A stretch of 64,000 nucleotides of DNA from Prosthecobacter debontii (GCA_945862245.1 CAMAXN010000003.1:51041-115040), one strand, 5' to 3'. Numbered from the stretch's first letter, positions 25,254 through 34,371 are shown. The notes: a model not told the origin generated them from the letters alone. Translations and numbers: made by a program.

Positions 25254-26234
25254 ATGTCCGTTGCTACTACCCCAGTTCTCATCGGCGGTTCCATCGCCAT
25301 CGACCACATCAAGACCCCAACTGCTGAAGGCAAGAACCTGCTGGGCGGCTCCGCGTCCTTTGCCGGTTTTGCCGCCTCCTATTTCAACGCGCCGATCCAT
25401 CTTGTAGGCATCATTGGTAAGGATTTTCCGCAGGAACATCTCGATCTATTCGAATCTAGGGGCATCGCCACCGCAGGCCTCGAGCGCTCCGAGGGCGATA
25501 CCTTCTCATGGACCGGCTCCTACCACGAGAACATGAATACTCGCGACACCCTCGCCGTCGCCGTCAACGTGCTTGAAGACTGGACTCCCAAAGTTCCCGC
25601 CGCCGCCGCGTCTGCACCCATAGTAGTTCTCGCCAATATGCACCCGGTCAATCAGCTCCAGATGATCGATCAGCTCACGGCGGAAAAGCCCTTCATCGCC
25701 GCCGACACCATGGATCTATGGATCACCATCGCCAACGACGATCTCCACAAGGTGCTCCGCCGCATCGATCTCCTCGTCATCAACGAATCCGAAGCCCGTG
25801 AGTTCTGCGAAACCTCCAACCTCATCGTCGCTGGCCAGCGCCTCATGGCGAAAGGCCCCGCGTACGTCGTCATCAAGCTTGGTGAGTTCGGTGCCATCCT
25901 CTTTGCTAAACACCCCGAAGATACCCCGCACACGCAATTCAGCCTCCCCGGTGCCGATTATGACCTCTTCCGCTGCGCCGCTTTCCCCCTCACGGAGGTT
26001 GCCGACCCCACTGGAGCCGGCGATTCCTTCCTCGGCGCGCTCGCCGGTCATCTCGCCTCGACAGGGAAATCCGAGTTTTCCTTCGACGATATACGAGGTG
26101 CCATCGCGTATGGCTCCGTCGTCGCCTCCTTTACCTGCGAAGCTTTTTCAGCCAACCGACTCGCCCATCTCACCCGCCAAGAAATCGATTGCCGCCTCGA
26201 TCTTCTAAAAAGCTTCACACACTGGGCAACTTGA
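25254..26234 (+). CDS. PfkB-family sugar kinase
   Basis: 326 aa. The N-terminal GGSIAIDHIKTP and LLGGSASFAGFAAS segments form the substrate-binding part, and DPTGAGDSFLGALAGHL near the C-terminus is the PfkB signature with the anion hole and catalytic Asp. Proteins of this family phosphorylate sugars or nucleosides with ATP. The substrate is not evident; relatives with this N-terminus are simply called sugar kinase. It is 41 bp upstream of the galM-like gene on the same strand. Confidence 0.9.
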   Translation: MSVATTPVLIGGSIAIDHIKTPTAEGKNLLGGSASFAGFAASYFNAPIHLVGIIGKDFPQEHLDLFESRGIATAGLERSEGDTFSWTGSYHENMNTRDTLAVAVNVLEDWTPKVPAAAASAPIVVLANMHPVNQLQMIDQLTAEKPFIAADTMDLWITIANDDLHKVLRRIDLLVINESEAREFCETSNLIVAGQRLMAKGPAYVVIKLGEFGAILFAKHPEDTPHTQFSLPGADYDLFRCAAFPLTEVADPTGAGDSFLGALAGHLASTGKSEFSFDDIRGAIAYGSVVASFTCEAFSANRLAHLTRQEIDCRLDLLKSFTHWAT

Positions 26235-26275
26235 GCTAATAACGATAATAAGCAATTTGCTTAAACTAACAATCC

Positions 26276-27412
26276 ATGAAAAACTACTTTATAATTCCCA
26301 TTATGGTCTTAGCACTAGCTGCCTGCCAGAAGCCCGTCGAAATGAAATCCACGTCCGTCATGAAACAGGAGGTCTTCGGGAATTTGCCCGATGGCCGCGA
26401 GGTGAAAATTTTCACCCTCACCAACAGCAACGGGCTCATTGCTCGAGTTACGGAGTATGGTGCCATCCTCGTATCCATGGAAACCCCAGACAAGGCGGGC
26501 AAGACGGCGGACATCACGCACGGCTACGATACACTCGAAGGCTGGTTGACCAATACCTCGTATATGGGATCGACGGTCGGTCGCTTCGGCAACCGCATCA
26601 AGGACGGCAAGTTCACGCTCGATGGCAAGGTATACACGCTAGCCACGAACAACGAACCCGGCGGCATTCCCTGCCACCTTCATGGAGGGCTTAAAGGCTT
26701 CGATAAGGTGTTGTGGTCGGGCAAACCCGTTGGTGACAACGGTGTGGAGTTCACCTACATCTCAAAGGATGGTGAGGAAGGTTATCCCGGTAACCTCACC
26801 GTCAAGACCACCTACACGCTCAACGACGACAACGAGTTGAAATGGGAAACCACCGCGACTTCCGATGCGCCGACGATCGTAAATATCGTCCATCACAGCT
26901 ACTGGAACCTTTCCGGCGATCCAACTACATCAATCAACGATCACGAACTCACCCTCCACGCCCCTCATTTCCTACCCACGGATATCGGCCTGATCCCGAC
27001 CGGTGAAATCGCGCCAGTCGCAGGTACCCCTATGGATTTCACGAAACCGAAGATCATCGGAGAGCGCGTGGATGCGGATTTCGAAGCGTTGAAATTCGGC
27101 GGCGGATACGACCACTGCTGGGTTCTGGAGAAAGGTGAGGGCGTACGGCTCGCGGCGCGTCTCAAAGATCCCGAGACCGGACGTGTGATGGAAATTTCTA
27201 CAGACCAGCCAGCAGTTCAGTTTTACGGCGGCAATTTCCTCGATGGCTCCTTCGCTGGCAAAAGCGGTATCAAGTATACGAAACGCAGCGCCCTCTGCCT
27301 CGAAACCGAAGGCTTCCCCGACGCACCTAATAAGCCCGCTTTCCCATCCTGCGTGCTCGGCCCGGGTGAAACCTACCAACATGTGATGATCCACAAGTTC
27401 TCTGTGGAGTAG
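26276..27412 (+). CDS. galM: Aldose 1-epimerase (mutarotase), lipoprotein form
   Basis: 378 aa. The N-terminus MKNYFIIPIMVLALAACQ is a lipoprotein signal with lipobox LAAC, so this mutarotase acts in the periplasm. GRFGNRIKDGKF is the substrate-binding Arg segment, HHSYWNLSG supplies a catalytic-region His, and CLETEGFPDAPN carries the catalytic base Glu. It interconverts alpha and beta anomers of aldohexoses. Exported GalM lipoproteins are common in polysaccharide-using bacteria. A small dyad (TAAGCAATTTGCTTA) lies just upstream at 26250-26264. Confidence 0.93.
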   Translation: MKNYFIIPIMVLALAACQKPVEMKSTSVMKQEVFGNLPDGREVKIFTLTNSNGLIARVTEYGAILVSMETPDKAGKTADITHGYDTLEGWLTNTSYMGSTVGRFGNRIKDGKFTLDGKVYTLATNNEPGGIPCHLHGGLKGFDKVLWSGKPVGDNGVEFTYISKDGEEGYPGNLTVKTTYTLNDDNELKWETTATSDAPTIVNIVHHSYWNLSGDPTTSINDHELTLHAPHFLPTDIGLIPTGEIAPVAGTPMDFTKPKIIGERVDADFEALKFGGGYDHCWVLEKGEGVRLAARLKDPETGRVMEISTDQPAVQFYGGNFLDGSFAGKSGIKYTKRSALCLETEGFPDAPNKPAFPSCVLGPGETYQHVMIHKFSVE

Positions 27413-27720
27413 TAAAGTCCCGTTCGTACATTGAAAATGGCCGGGGCATTGCCGCGCGGCTGGTACAGAGCTGCCGCTATGAGCCAGCTAGTTTCGAGTA
27501 CGATAAATTTGGGATATTTAAACTGGGCGAGCAGTAGGATCAACAATCCAAGGCAGTCACGTCGGTGGTGAACAATTTTTACGGGCGATCTCTACCGCAC
27601 GGATATGAAGGTGAATCGTGTTAGGCTTTTTTGTATCTGAGAGATCTTAATTTTACAAGATTTTTTACCGGAACCTGAATCAGCGCTTGCCGTTGGGCGA
27701 GTGAGTCTGTTGACTTTCGC
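27413..27720. other. Intergenic region, possible gene remnant
   Basis: About 308 bp. In one plus frame, bases 27418-27540 read through a protein-like stretch (SYIENGRGIAARLVQSC, then FEYDKFGIFKLGEQ and a stop) without a start codon, which suggests the 3' end of a lost gene, family unknown. The remainder before guaB shows no recognised riboswitch or PurR-like operator. Confidence 0.3.
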
Positions 27721-29175
27721 ATGGCAGAGATTTCTTTAGGATTGTCGTTTGACGATGTGCTTTTGATTCCGGCATTGAGCGCGGTTCTGCCGGGCGAGGC
27801 CGATCTTTCCACCGAACTCGCGCCCGGGATTCCGCTCGGCTTGCCGGTGGTTTCCGCCGCGATGGACACCGTTTCCGAGCACGATCTCGCGATCGCACTG
27901 GCGCGTGAGGGCGGCATGGGCGTGATCCACCGCGCGTGCCCGATCGAGGAGCAGGCGGCGATGGTTTCCAAAGTGAAACGCTCCGAAAGTGCGGTGATCA
28001 ACAAGCCCTTCACCGTCAGTAAGACCGATACCGTGGAGCGCGTGCTGGCGATCATGGAGGAGAATGGTTTCTCGGGATTTCCCGTCGTCGATGGCCAGGG
28101 CCGCCTCGAAGGCATGGTGACAGGCCGCGATGTCCGCTACCTCGACCGCCCCAACGCCCGAGTTTCTGAAGTGATGACCGCGCGCGAAAAAGTCATAACC
28201 GCTCCACCGACGACCAGCCTTGAGGAGGCGAGACGCATCCTTTACCAGAACCGCATCGAGAAACTGCCGTTGGTGGATTCCGAGGGGCATCTCGTAGGGT
28301 TGATCACCGGATCGGACATCGAGAAGCGTATTCGTTTCACCAGCGCTGCGAAGGACGCGAACGGTCAGCTCCGCTGCGGCGCGGCGGTCGGCGTAGGTCC
28401 CGATGTGGAGGAAAGGGCGTTGGCGCTCATCGCAGCCGGCGCGGACGCGCTTTTCATCGATGCGGCGACGGGTCACACGCGCCACGTGATGAACGTGATC
28501 GAAATGCTGCGCGGCCTCAGCGACAGGCCGGTCATAGCCGGAAACGTGGTGACGGAACAGGGCGCGAGGGATCTCGTCGCGGCGGGCGCCAATGCCCTGA
28601 AAGTGGGCGTCGGTCCGGGATCGATTTGCACCACGCGGGTGATCGCCGGGGTCGGCATGCCGCAGTTCACCGCGATACAGAACGTGGCCGGTTACTGCCG
28701 TGATAAAGGCGTGAAAGTCATCGCCGACGGCGGCATCCGCTACTCGGGAGACGTGGTGAAAGCCATCGCCGCCGGAGCGGATCTGGTCATGCTCGGCTCG
28801 ATTCTCGCCGGCACACGCGAAAGCCCCGGCCAGAGCGTCTTTTATCAGGGTCGCCGTTTCAAAACCTACCGCGGCATGGGATCGCTCGGAGCCATGCGCA
28901 AGGGTGCGAGTGACCGCTACGCCCAGAACAGTTCTGGCAAGCTGGTCGCCGAAGGCGTCGAAGGCCGGGTGCCTTACAAGGGGCCGCTTTCCGACGTCGT
29001 CTTCCAACTCATGGGCGGCCTGAAATCCGGCATGGGCTACGTCGGTGCCTCCACCCTCGCCGAGCTCCGCGAGAAAGCCGTCTTCACCCGCATCACCGCC
29101 GGCGGCCTCCGCGAAAGCCACGTCCACGACATCGTGATGACGGAGGAACCGACGAACTATCAACCGCTTGGATGA
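27721..29175 (+). CDS. guaB: IMP dehydrogenase
   Basis: 484 aa, full length. The TIM-barrel core is split by a CBS pair at about residues 95-200 ([26 protein letters not shown]). The active-site loop [15 protein letters not shown] has the catalytic Cys303, and the flap has RGMGS and [14 protein letters not shown]. It oxidises IMP to XMP with NAD+, the committed step to GMP. guaA follows after about 100 bp of unusually AT-rich direct repeats of GAGATTTGA-like units, so guaBA is probably co-expressed. Confidence 0.98.
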   Translation: MAEISLGLSFDDVLLIPALSAVLPGEADLSTELAPGIPLGLPVVSAAMDTVSEHDLAIALAREGGMGVIHRACPIEEQAAMVSKVKRSESAVINKPFTVSKTDTVERVLAIMEENGFSGFPVVDGQGRLEGMVTGRDVRYLDRPNARVSEVMTAREKVITAPPTTSLEEARRILYQNRIEKLPLVDSEGHLVGLITGSDIEKRIRFTSAAKDANGQLRCGAAVGVGPDVEERALALIAAGADALFIDAATGHTRHVMNVIEMLRGLSDRPVIAGNVVTEQGARDLVAAGANALKVGVGPGSICTTRVIAGVGMPQFTAIQNVAGYCRDKGVKVIADGGIRYSGDVVKAIAAGADLVMLGSILAGTRESPGQSVFYQGRRFKTYRGMGSLGAMRKGASDRYAQNSSGKLVAEGVEGRVPYKGPLSDVVFQLMGGLKSGMGYVGASTLAELREKAVFTRITAGGLRESHVHDIVMTEEPTNYQPLG

Positions 29176-29272
29176 AAATTTAAAATTCAAATTTCAACTC
29201 TCAAGGAAGAACATCGGTTCGTGAGTGTCGGGATTTGCATTTTTGAAATTTGAGATTTGAGATTTGAAATTT

Positions 29273-30796
29273 ATGCACGATCACAACCACGTAGCAGTCA
29301 TCGACTTCGGCTCGCAATACACGCAGCTCATTGTGAGGCGTGTGCGGGAATTGGGATACTTCGCCATGCTTTACGCGTTGGAGGATTTCCCGAACATCGG
29401 CAAGCCCGGTGCGATCATTCTTTCCGGTGGGCCGAAGAGCACGAGCGAGGTGGATGCGCCGGATCTGGATTTCGAGGCGTTGAAAGGCTTCGGTGTGCCG
29501 GTGCTGGGCGTGTGCTACGGGATGCAGCTGCTGAACTTGAAATTCGGCGGAACGGTGGAAAAGAGTGATCGCCGCGAATACGGCCCGGCAAACCTTTTTC
29601 CGGTGGATGACTGCAAACTCTACGAGGGGATCTCCGCTGTTTCACAGGTGTGGATGAGCCATTCCGATACGGTGAAAATCATTCCCGACGGCGCGCGAGT
29701 GATCGCGAGCAACCAGGACGGAACCCCGGTTTCGCTGCAATGGGACGAGCTGTTTTACGGGATCCAGTTCCACCCGGAGGTGACTCACAGTCATGAGGGG
29801 CTGAACATCTTGAAAAATTTCCTCTCCCACGCAGCGACGCTGGCACCGTTCAAGATCGACGATTTCAAGCGCGAGATGATCGACAACATCCGCACCACGG
29901 TGGGAGACAAGCAGGTGGTATGCGGCGTTTCCGGCGGGGTCGATAGTACGGTGCTTGCCGTACTTCTGAAAGAGGCGGGCGTCAAAGTCCGCGCGATCTT
30001 TGTGGACAACGGATTGCTGCGGAAGGGTGAGTCCGAGGTCGTGCAGGCGAACTTCAAGCGCATGGGCGTGGAGATCGAAACGGTCGATGCCTCGGAGCGC
30101 TTCCTCAACGCGCTGGCTGGCGAGGGCGATCCCGAGAAGAAGCGGAAAATCATCGGCAACATGTTCATCGATGTGTTCTGGGACGCGGTGGGCGATGCCG
30201 AAATGCTGGCACAGGGAACCCTTTATCCCGATGTGATCGAGAGCGCATCGAACGCGAAATCCAAGGCTTCCGTGATCAAGACACACCACAACCGAGTCGC
30301 GAAAATTCTGGAACTCCAGGCTGAGGGCAAAGTTCTTGAACCGCTCGCTGAACTTTTCAAAGACGAGGTGCGCGCGCTGGGTCGATCGCTTGGGATCGAG
30401 GAGGATATTCTGCAACGCCATCCGTTTCCCGGCCCCGGCTTGTCCGTGCGCTGCCCGGGCGTAGTGGACAAGGAACGACTCGACATCATCCGCGAGTGCG
30501 ACGCGATCTTCATCGGTAAGCTCAAGGAGCATGGCTGGTATGACAAGGTCTGGCAGGCCTACGCCGGCCTCATCCCTGTGAAAACCGTGGGCGTGAAAGG
30601 CGACGAGCGCAGCTACGAATGGGCGACGAACCTCCGCGCCGTCATTTCCGAAGACGCAATGACCGCCGACTGGGTGGAGCTTCCCTACGTCATCCTCCGC
30701 GAGACCAGCCACCGCATCCTCAACGAGGTGAAAGGCATTAACCGCGTGCTTTACGATGTTTCCACCAAGCCGCCCGCGAGCATCGAGTGGGAATGA
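29273..30796 (+). CDS. guaA: GMP synthase (glutamine-hydrolysing)
   Basis: 507 aa from the ATG at 29273 (a TTG nine bases upstream is in frame but less likely). Class I glutaminase domain: Cys81 in GVCYGMQ and the His-Glu part in QFHPEVTHS. Then the ATP-pyrophosphatase domain with the PP-loop GVSGGVDSTV and the dimerisation domain ending with PPASIEWE. It converts XMP to GMP. The last 80 coding bases plus 31 bases beyond are duplicated 1,258 bp downstream (see the direct repeat entries). Confidence 0.98.
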   Translation: MHDHNHVAVIDFGSQYTQLIVRRVRELGYFAMLYALEDFPNIGKPGAIILSGGPKSTSEVDAPDLDFEALKGFGVPVLGVCYGMQLLNLKFGGTVEKSDRREYGPANLFPVDDCKLYEGISAVSQVWMSHSDTVKIIPDGARVIASNQDGTPVSLQWDELFYGIQFHPEVTHSHEGLNILKNFLSHAATLAPFKIDDFKREMIDNIRTTVGDKQVVCGVSGGVDSTVLAVLLKEAGVKVRAIFVDNGLLRKGESEVVQANFKRMGVEIETVDASERFLNALAGEGDPEKKRKIIGNMFIDVFWDAVGDAEMLAQGTLYPDVIESASNAKSKASVIKTHHNRVAKILELQAEGKVLEPLAELFKDEVRALGRSLGIEEDILQRHPFPGPGLSVRCPGVVDKERLDIIRECDAIFIGKLKEHGWYDKVWQAYAGLIPVKTVGVKGDERSYEWATNLRAVISEDAMTADWVELPYVILRETSHRILNEVKGINRVLYDVSTKPPASIEWE

Positions 30797-30827
30797 ATAA
30801 GGAGAGCCGCGCCTCCGGCCGGCTTCT
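30717..30827 (+). repeat. guaA 3'-end direct repeat, left copy (within intact guaA)
   Basis: 111 bp, covering the last 26 codons of guaA, the stop and 31 bp of trailer (CGCGCCTCCGGCC). It matches 31975-32085 with only a handful of substitutions and no indels. Two mismatches are synonymous changes in guaA codons. The pair brackets an accessory segment and so may be attL/attR-like. Confidence 0.9.
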
Positions 30828-30863
30828 TTCATCTGATCCCAAATCTGAAAAATTACCTGAAAG

Positions 30864-31163
30864 ATGACTTCTCAAGAAAATGCCGCCGGAACCACCCTAG
30901 GCAGTGCGCTGTTGATTGGATTGGATCCTGAGCTGATTGATTTCACATCCCCCGACTTCGCCGCGTTTCCCGGCATTACCGCCGCAAAGGTGATGGAGGG
31001 ACTCACCGCCGCCGAGGTGGGGCTGAAGGCGTTGGGTTATGATGCGCTCCATTGTCTCACTGACTTTGGCGAGAGTCATTTTTTCTGGGATTTATTTCGT
31101 CATGTAACGCTGGTAAACTGTCGGCTTGTCTATCCTGCCAGATGCTGTAATCCTTTGGCATGA
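30864..31163 (+). pseudogene. Truncated conserved hypothetical gene downstream of guaA
   Basis: The ORF reads 99 aa. Residues 1 to about 70 (LLIGLDPELIDFTSP, PGITAAKVMEGL, LGYDALHCLTDFGE) look like the start of a conserved small protein of unknown function, usually near 150 residues and continuing after the D-x-G-E motif. Here the sequence changes character at about 31070, and the remaining 29 codons look like non-coding DNA read through up to the promoter of the UPF0175 gene. I infer that an insertion or deletion removed its second half. The family match is from memory. Confidence 0.55.
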
Positions 31164-31423
31164 CTCTGGTTCTCGAACTTCCTGATTCTTGGAAGCAGCT
31201 TCTCGGCTTGGATACTGCCGATGCTGCGGGACGCGCTCGCGAAATGCTTGTCATCGAAAGCTACCGCGAAGGCAAGCTCTCGCGCGGACAGGCTGCGGAG
31301 ATGCTGGGGCTAGGGTTTCACGAGGCGGAGCTTCTCTTTAAGCGTTACGGTGCGAATCAGCAGCCGACATGGGATGAACTGGAGCAAAGTGCACAAGCAT
31401 TCAGAGCGCTTACCGAGGCATGA
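31160..31423 (+). CDS. UPF0175-family protein (antitoxin-like)
   Basis: 87 aa. REMLVIESYREGKLSRGQAAEMLGLG is the UPF0175 signature, a small helix-turn-helix-like domain found beside PIN-type genes. It probably acts as the antitoxin/DNA-binding partner of the next gene, with which it overlaps (ATGA at 31420-31423). It lies inside the guaA 3'-end direct repeat. Confidence 0.88.
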   Translation: MTLVLELPDSWKQLLGLDTADAAGRAREMLVIESYREGKLSRGQAAEMLGLGFHEAELLFKRYGANQQPTWDELEQSAQAFRALTEA

Positions 31424-31911
31424 ATGCCGTCGGCGTAGTGGTGGCAGATACCACTCCATTGAATTACCTGATCATGATTGGACGGGTGGAAATCCTAGCT
31501 ACGCTCTTTGGCGAAGTTTTGATCCCGCAGGCGGTTTTAGAAGAATTGAGCCATCCTAAGGCTCCGGAGGCTGTGAGGCGCTGGCTTGAAAGACCGCCAG
31601 CCTGGCTATGTATCTCGCCTGTCGAGCATTTGGATGAGACGATCCAACTCGGAAAAGGTGAGAATGAGGCCATCAGCCTGGCAATTGAGCGGCGGGTGAA
31701 AGTCGTGCTCATCGATGAACGCCTTGGTCGTGGAGCGGCGAAGGCCCGAGGGCTGATACCCGTCGGCACCTTGAACCTGATTGACCTCGCTGATGAACAC
31801 GGCCTGCTCGATGGAACCGCAGCACTTCACGACTTACGCCAAACGACATTCAGGGCAGCACCCGAACTACTGGAGCGTTTCGAAGCTCTGATGAAAGACC
31901 GGCAAGACTGA
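31420..31911 (+). CDS. DUF3368 PIN-like toxin candidate
   Basis: 163 aa. VVADTTPLNYLIMIG is the PIN-like N-terminus with the first acidic residue, GKGENEAISLAIER supplies the middle Glu, and VLIDERLGRGAAKARGL supplies the further Asp/Glu, matching DUF3368 proteins, presumed RNases. It is translationally coupled to the UPF0175 gene, the usual order of this type II-like pair. Toxicity is inferred from family context only. Confidence 0.88.
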   Translation: MNAVGVVVADTTPLNYLIMIGRVEILATLFGEVLIPQAVLEELSHPKAPEAVRRWLERPPAWLCISPVEHLDETIQLGKGENEAISLAIERRVKVVLIDERLGRGAAKARGLIPVGTLNLIDLADEHGLLDGTAALHDLRQTTFRAAPELLERFEALMKDRQD

Positions 31912-31974
31912 CGGTTCATTGGGTCGCCTTTTTTTACGGATGCGAACCATGATGCGCACTTCGTCCAAGTCAAT

Positions 31975-32085
31975 TCCTCAACGAGGTGAAAGGCATAAAC
32001 CGCGTGCTTTACGACGTCTCCACCAAGCCGCCCGCGAGCATCGAGTGGGAATGAATAAGGAGAACCGCGCCTCCGGCCGCCTTCT
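31975..32085 (+). repeat. guaA 3'-end direct repeat, right copy
   Basis: Copy of guaA 3' coding end, stop and trailer without the rest of the gene. The match begins at TCCTCAACGAGG and ends at CTTCT. Between the two copies are a truncated gene and a toxin-antitoxin-like pair, but no integrase. Confidence 0.9.
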
Positions 32086-32098
32086 CAATGGCATGGAG

Positions 32099-32174
32099 CG
32101 GCGGATCAGAATCCGCCGATGACCATGGAGGGACGATGATTAAGCGCGATCGCACTTCCCATCGTCCCTCCATG
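32099..32174. terminator. Two hairpins after the ALDH-like gene, possible terminator/repeat
   Basis: A dyad CGGCGGAT-CAGA-ATCCGCCG at 32099-32118 is followed by a 15-bp perfect inverted repeat, CATGGAGGGACGATG (32124-32138) with CATCGTCCCTCCATG (32160-32174), around a 21-nt loop. They stand immediately 3' of the minus-strand ALDH-like gene and right of the guaA repeat. There is no T-run, so a Rho-independent terminator is doubtful; an RNA-stabilising or repeat-derived structure is equally possible. Confidence 0.5.
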
Positions 32175-32189
32175 CCTCAGATGCTCCGC

Positions 32190-33056
32190 TCATCCAACCG
32201 GATGCCAGGTGGTCTTGAGTTCCACGAAATCGCGGATGTGGTAAAGCCCCTGCGCCTTTTCCGAAAGCCAATCGGAGGTTTTTTCCGCGTCGATAAGCTT
32301 GGTGCGTTTCACGGATTCGGCGGCTCCCGTTTGCAGGGCTTTCCGCTCGTCCGCATTCGCCACGGCGGAAATCGCGCGGATGTGTTCGTGGGTGGCAAAG
32401 GTCGGTAGAATATCGGATTTTGATCCGGTGAGGAGGTTGATCACGCCGCCGGGGAGGTCGCTGGTGGCGAGCATTTCGCCGAGCAGGATCGCAGGGTAGG
32501 GTTTCGTTTCCGAGGCGAGCGCAATGACCGCGTTGCCGCTGGTGATGATCGGTAAAATCAATGAAAGTAGCGCGAGCAGGGGAGATTGATCTGGAGCGGC
32601 GATGGCGATGACTCCCATCGGCTCGGTGACGGAGAAATTGAAATGCGGCGAGGCGACCGGGTTCACGCTGCCGAGCAGGGACTCATATTTGTCCGTCCAT
32701 CCGGCATAATGAACGATTCGGTCGATGGCGGCGGCGACTTCAGTGGTGGCTTGTCTGCGCTCGGTGGCGTTCTTGGGAAAATGCGCTTCAATCATTTCGG
32801 CGGAGCGCGCCTCCAGCATCTCGGCTATGCGGTAAAGGATTTGTCCGCGATTGTAGCCGGAGCGTTTCGCCCAGCCGGAACAGGCCTTCGCCGCTGCCTC
32901 GACGGCGTTGCGCACGTCTTTGCGGGTGCATAGCGGGACGTTCGCGAAGAACTCGCCTGCGCTGTTGCAGATTTCATAAGTCCGGTTGCTCTCGGAGCGG
33001 ATGAACGCGCCGCCGACGTAGCATTTTGGCGTCTTGGTGATGGGTAATCGGGGCAT
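32190..33056 (-). CDS. Short aldehyde-dehydrogenase-like protein without catalytic half
   Basis: 288 aa, against about 480 for normal ALDH. The N-terminal coenzyme-binding part is recognisable (YVGGAFIRSES, PMGVIAIAAPDQSP, NAVIALASETKPYPA, DLPGGVINLLTGS). The E-L-G-G-K region and the downstream segment with the nucleophilic Cys are absent, and the protein ends instead with ISAVANADERKAL and TTWHPVG. The ORF is clean and the ending is not ragged, so it may be a genuine short family, sometimes seen beside a full ALDH and deoC, rather than a fresh truncation. No such partner is in the window. Confidence 0.72.
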   Translation of the reverse strand: MPRLPITKTPKCYVGGAFIRSESNRTYEICNSAGEFFANVPLCTRKDVRNAVEAAAKACSGWAKRSGYNRGQILYRIAEMLEARSAEMIEAHFPKNATERRQATTEVAAAIDRIVHYAGWTDKYESLLGSVNPVASPHFNFSVTEPMGVIAIAAPDQSPLLALLSLILPIITSGNAVIALASETKPYPAILLGEMLATSDLPGGVINLLTGSKSDILPTFATHEHIRAISAVANADERKALQTGAAESVKRTKLIDAEKTSDWLSEKAQGLYHIRDFVELKTTWHPVG

Positions 33057-33109
33057 GATGTTGAGGCGATGTTGCCTTATTTGGTGGTGCTTGCGAGCGG
33101 GAAAAAGAG

Positions 33110-33258
33110 AACCACGGGTGAACGCGGATACACACGGATATGAGGGCTATAGATCCTGTTTTTGGAAATTTTCAAGGATGATCAAAGTAGTAGACCGCAG
33201 TGTGTCATGATCATTCCTATCTCTTAATCCGCGTTTATCCGAGTTCATCCGTGGTTCG
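33110..33258. repeat. Inverted pair of AACCACGGAT-type dispersed repeats
   Basis: On the plus strand 33110-33140 reads AACCACGGGTGAACGCGGAT and then ACACACGGAT. At 33226-33258 the reverse complement reads AACCACGGATGAACTCGGAT and then AAACGCGGAT. The two face each other across about 85 bp in the ALDH-mtnP gap. Related single copies occur at 24951-24976 and 45460-45488. No gene is seen in this gap. Confidence 0.75.
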
Positions 33259-33296
33259 AATTTTTCTCATCCCGAGTTGAATCCCGTTTTTTTTAC

Positions 33297-34181
33297 TCAT
33301 GGCGATTCGGTGCTTTTGAGTAGAAACCTCCCAAGAATCGGCTTGAGTTTCTGGGTGGTTTTCGAGGGCCAGTTCGGCATGGGGGTCATGATCGCGTTTT
33401 CGAGTGAGTTGTGCTCTTCCCAATCGGGCACGTCCGGGAGTTCCGTAACGAGCGAGCGGATGATCTCCTTTGCCAAGGTGGAGTTCGCGTCGAGGTTGGC
33501 GATGACAGAGGCGACATCGACAGCGTCTTCGTCCTCTTTCCAGCAATCGTAGTCTGTGACGAGGGCGAGGGTAGCCATGGCGATCTCGGCCTCGCGGCAA
33601 AGGCGGGCTTCGCCGGCATTGGTCATACCGATGAGATCGAAACCGAGCGCGCGGTGCATGTGGGACTCGGCGCGGGTGGAGAAGGCGGGGCCGTTCATGC
33701 AGACGTAGGTGCCGCCGCCGTGGAGCCTCTCCGTGTGCTTCGCGGTGGCGGCGAGCAGGTGGCGGCGCATTTCCGAGCTGTAGGGATCCGCGAAGCCGAC
33801 GTGCGCGGCGATCCCGTTTCCGAAAAAAGTGTGCTCATGTCCGCGACCTGTCTTATCCATGAGTTGGTCGGGAATAACCACATCGCGCGGCGCGAGTTCT
33901 TCTTTCAGGGAACCGACCGCAGTAACAGAAACGAGCCAGCGGACGCCGAGCGAGCGCAACGCCCAGATATTCGCTCGGTGGTTGATTTCGCTGGCGAGAA
34001 GCCTGTGGCTTATGCCGTGGCGGGGAAGGAAAAACACTGTGCGCCCGGAAAGGCGGCCTTCAATGATTTCGTCCGACGGATCGCCGAAAGGGGTGACGAT
34101 GCGGTGGCGTTCGGTGACTTCGAGGGAGTCGATCTGGTAAAGGCCGGAGCCGCCGATGATTCCGAGGGAGGGAGAGTTCAT
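33297..34181 (-). CDS. mtnP: S-methyl-5'-thioadenosine phosphorylase
   Basis: 294 aa. The phosphate/purine-binding segments IIGGSGLYQ, FFLPRHGISH, VTAVGSLKEELAPRDVVIPDQ, GTYVCMNGPAFSTRAE and IGMTNAGEARLCREAEIA define the MTAP branch of the PNP family. It cleaves methylthioadenosine with phosphate, recycling adenine and feeding methionine salvage. The C-terminal extension of about 25 residues (TQKLKPILGRFLLKS) is unremarkable. No other salvage gene is nearby. Confidence 0.95.
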   Translation of the reverse strand: MNSPSLGIIGGSGLYQIDSLEVTERHRIVTPFGDPSDEIIEGRLSGRTVFFLPRHGISHRLLASEINHRANIWALRSLGVRWLVSVTAVGSLKEELAPRDVVIPDQLMDKTGRGHEHTFFGNGIAAHVGFADPYSSEMRRHLLAATAKHTERLHGGGTYVCMNGPAFSTRAESHMHRALGFDLIGMTNAGEARLCREAEIAMATLALVTDYDCWKEDEDAVDVASVIANLDANSTLAKEIIRSLVTELPDVPDWEEHNSLENAIMTPMPNWPSKTTQKLKPILGRFLLKSTESP

Positions 34182-34371
34182 AATGGGAAATTGCGGTGTG
34201 CTGCGCTGTTGTCAGCTTACGCATCAACAGCTGGATATCCATCACAAGACTCTTGTTGCTGGAACAAAACGCTCCAATTCACGCCCCGAAATCCCCCTAC
34301 CACCCTGGAAATCTTATTGGTTGAAAGATCTCGTCAAAAAGCCTGACCTCGTTAATTACGATAATTTATAT

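Noticed and set aside
27736..29190. 484-codon minus-strand ORF opposite guaB
   Set aside because: It mirrors guaB codon for codon and has no family features; antisense shadow of a GC-rich gene.
29176..29272. Regulatory repeat between guaB and guaA
   Set aside because: The AAATTTGAGATTTGA-like units are simple AT-rich sequence of the kind found before many genes here; no defined operator could be named.
29642..30832. 396-codon minus-strand ORF opposite guaA
   Set aside because: Shadow of the intact guaA coding sequence; no recognisable domain.
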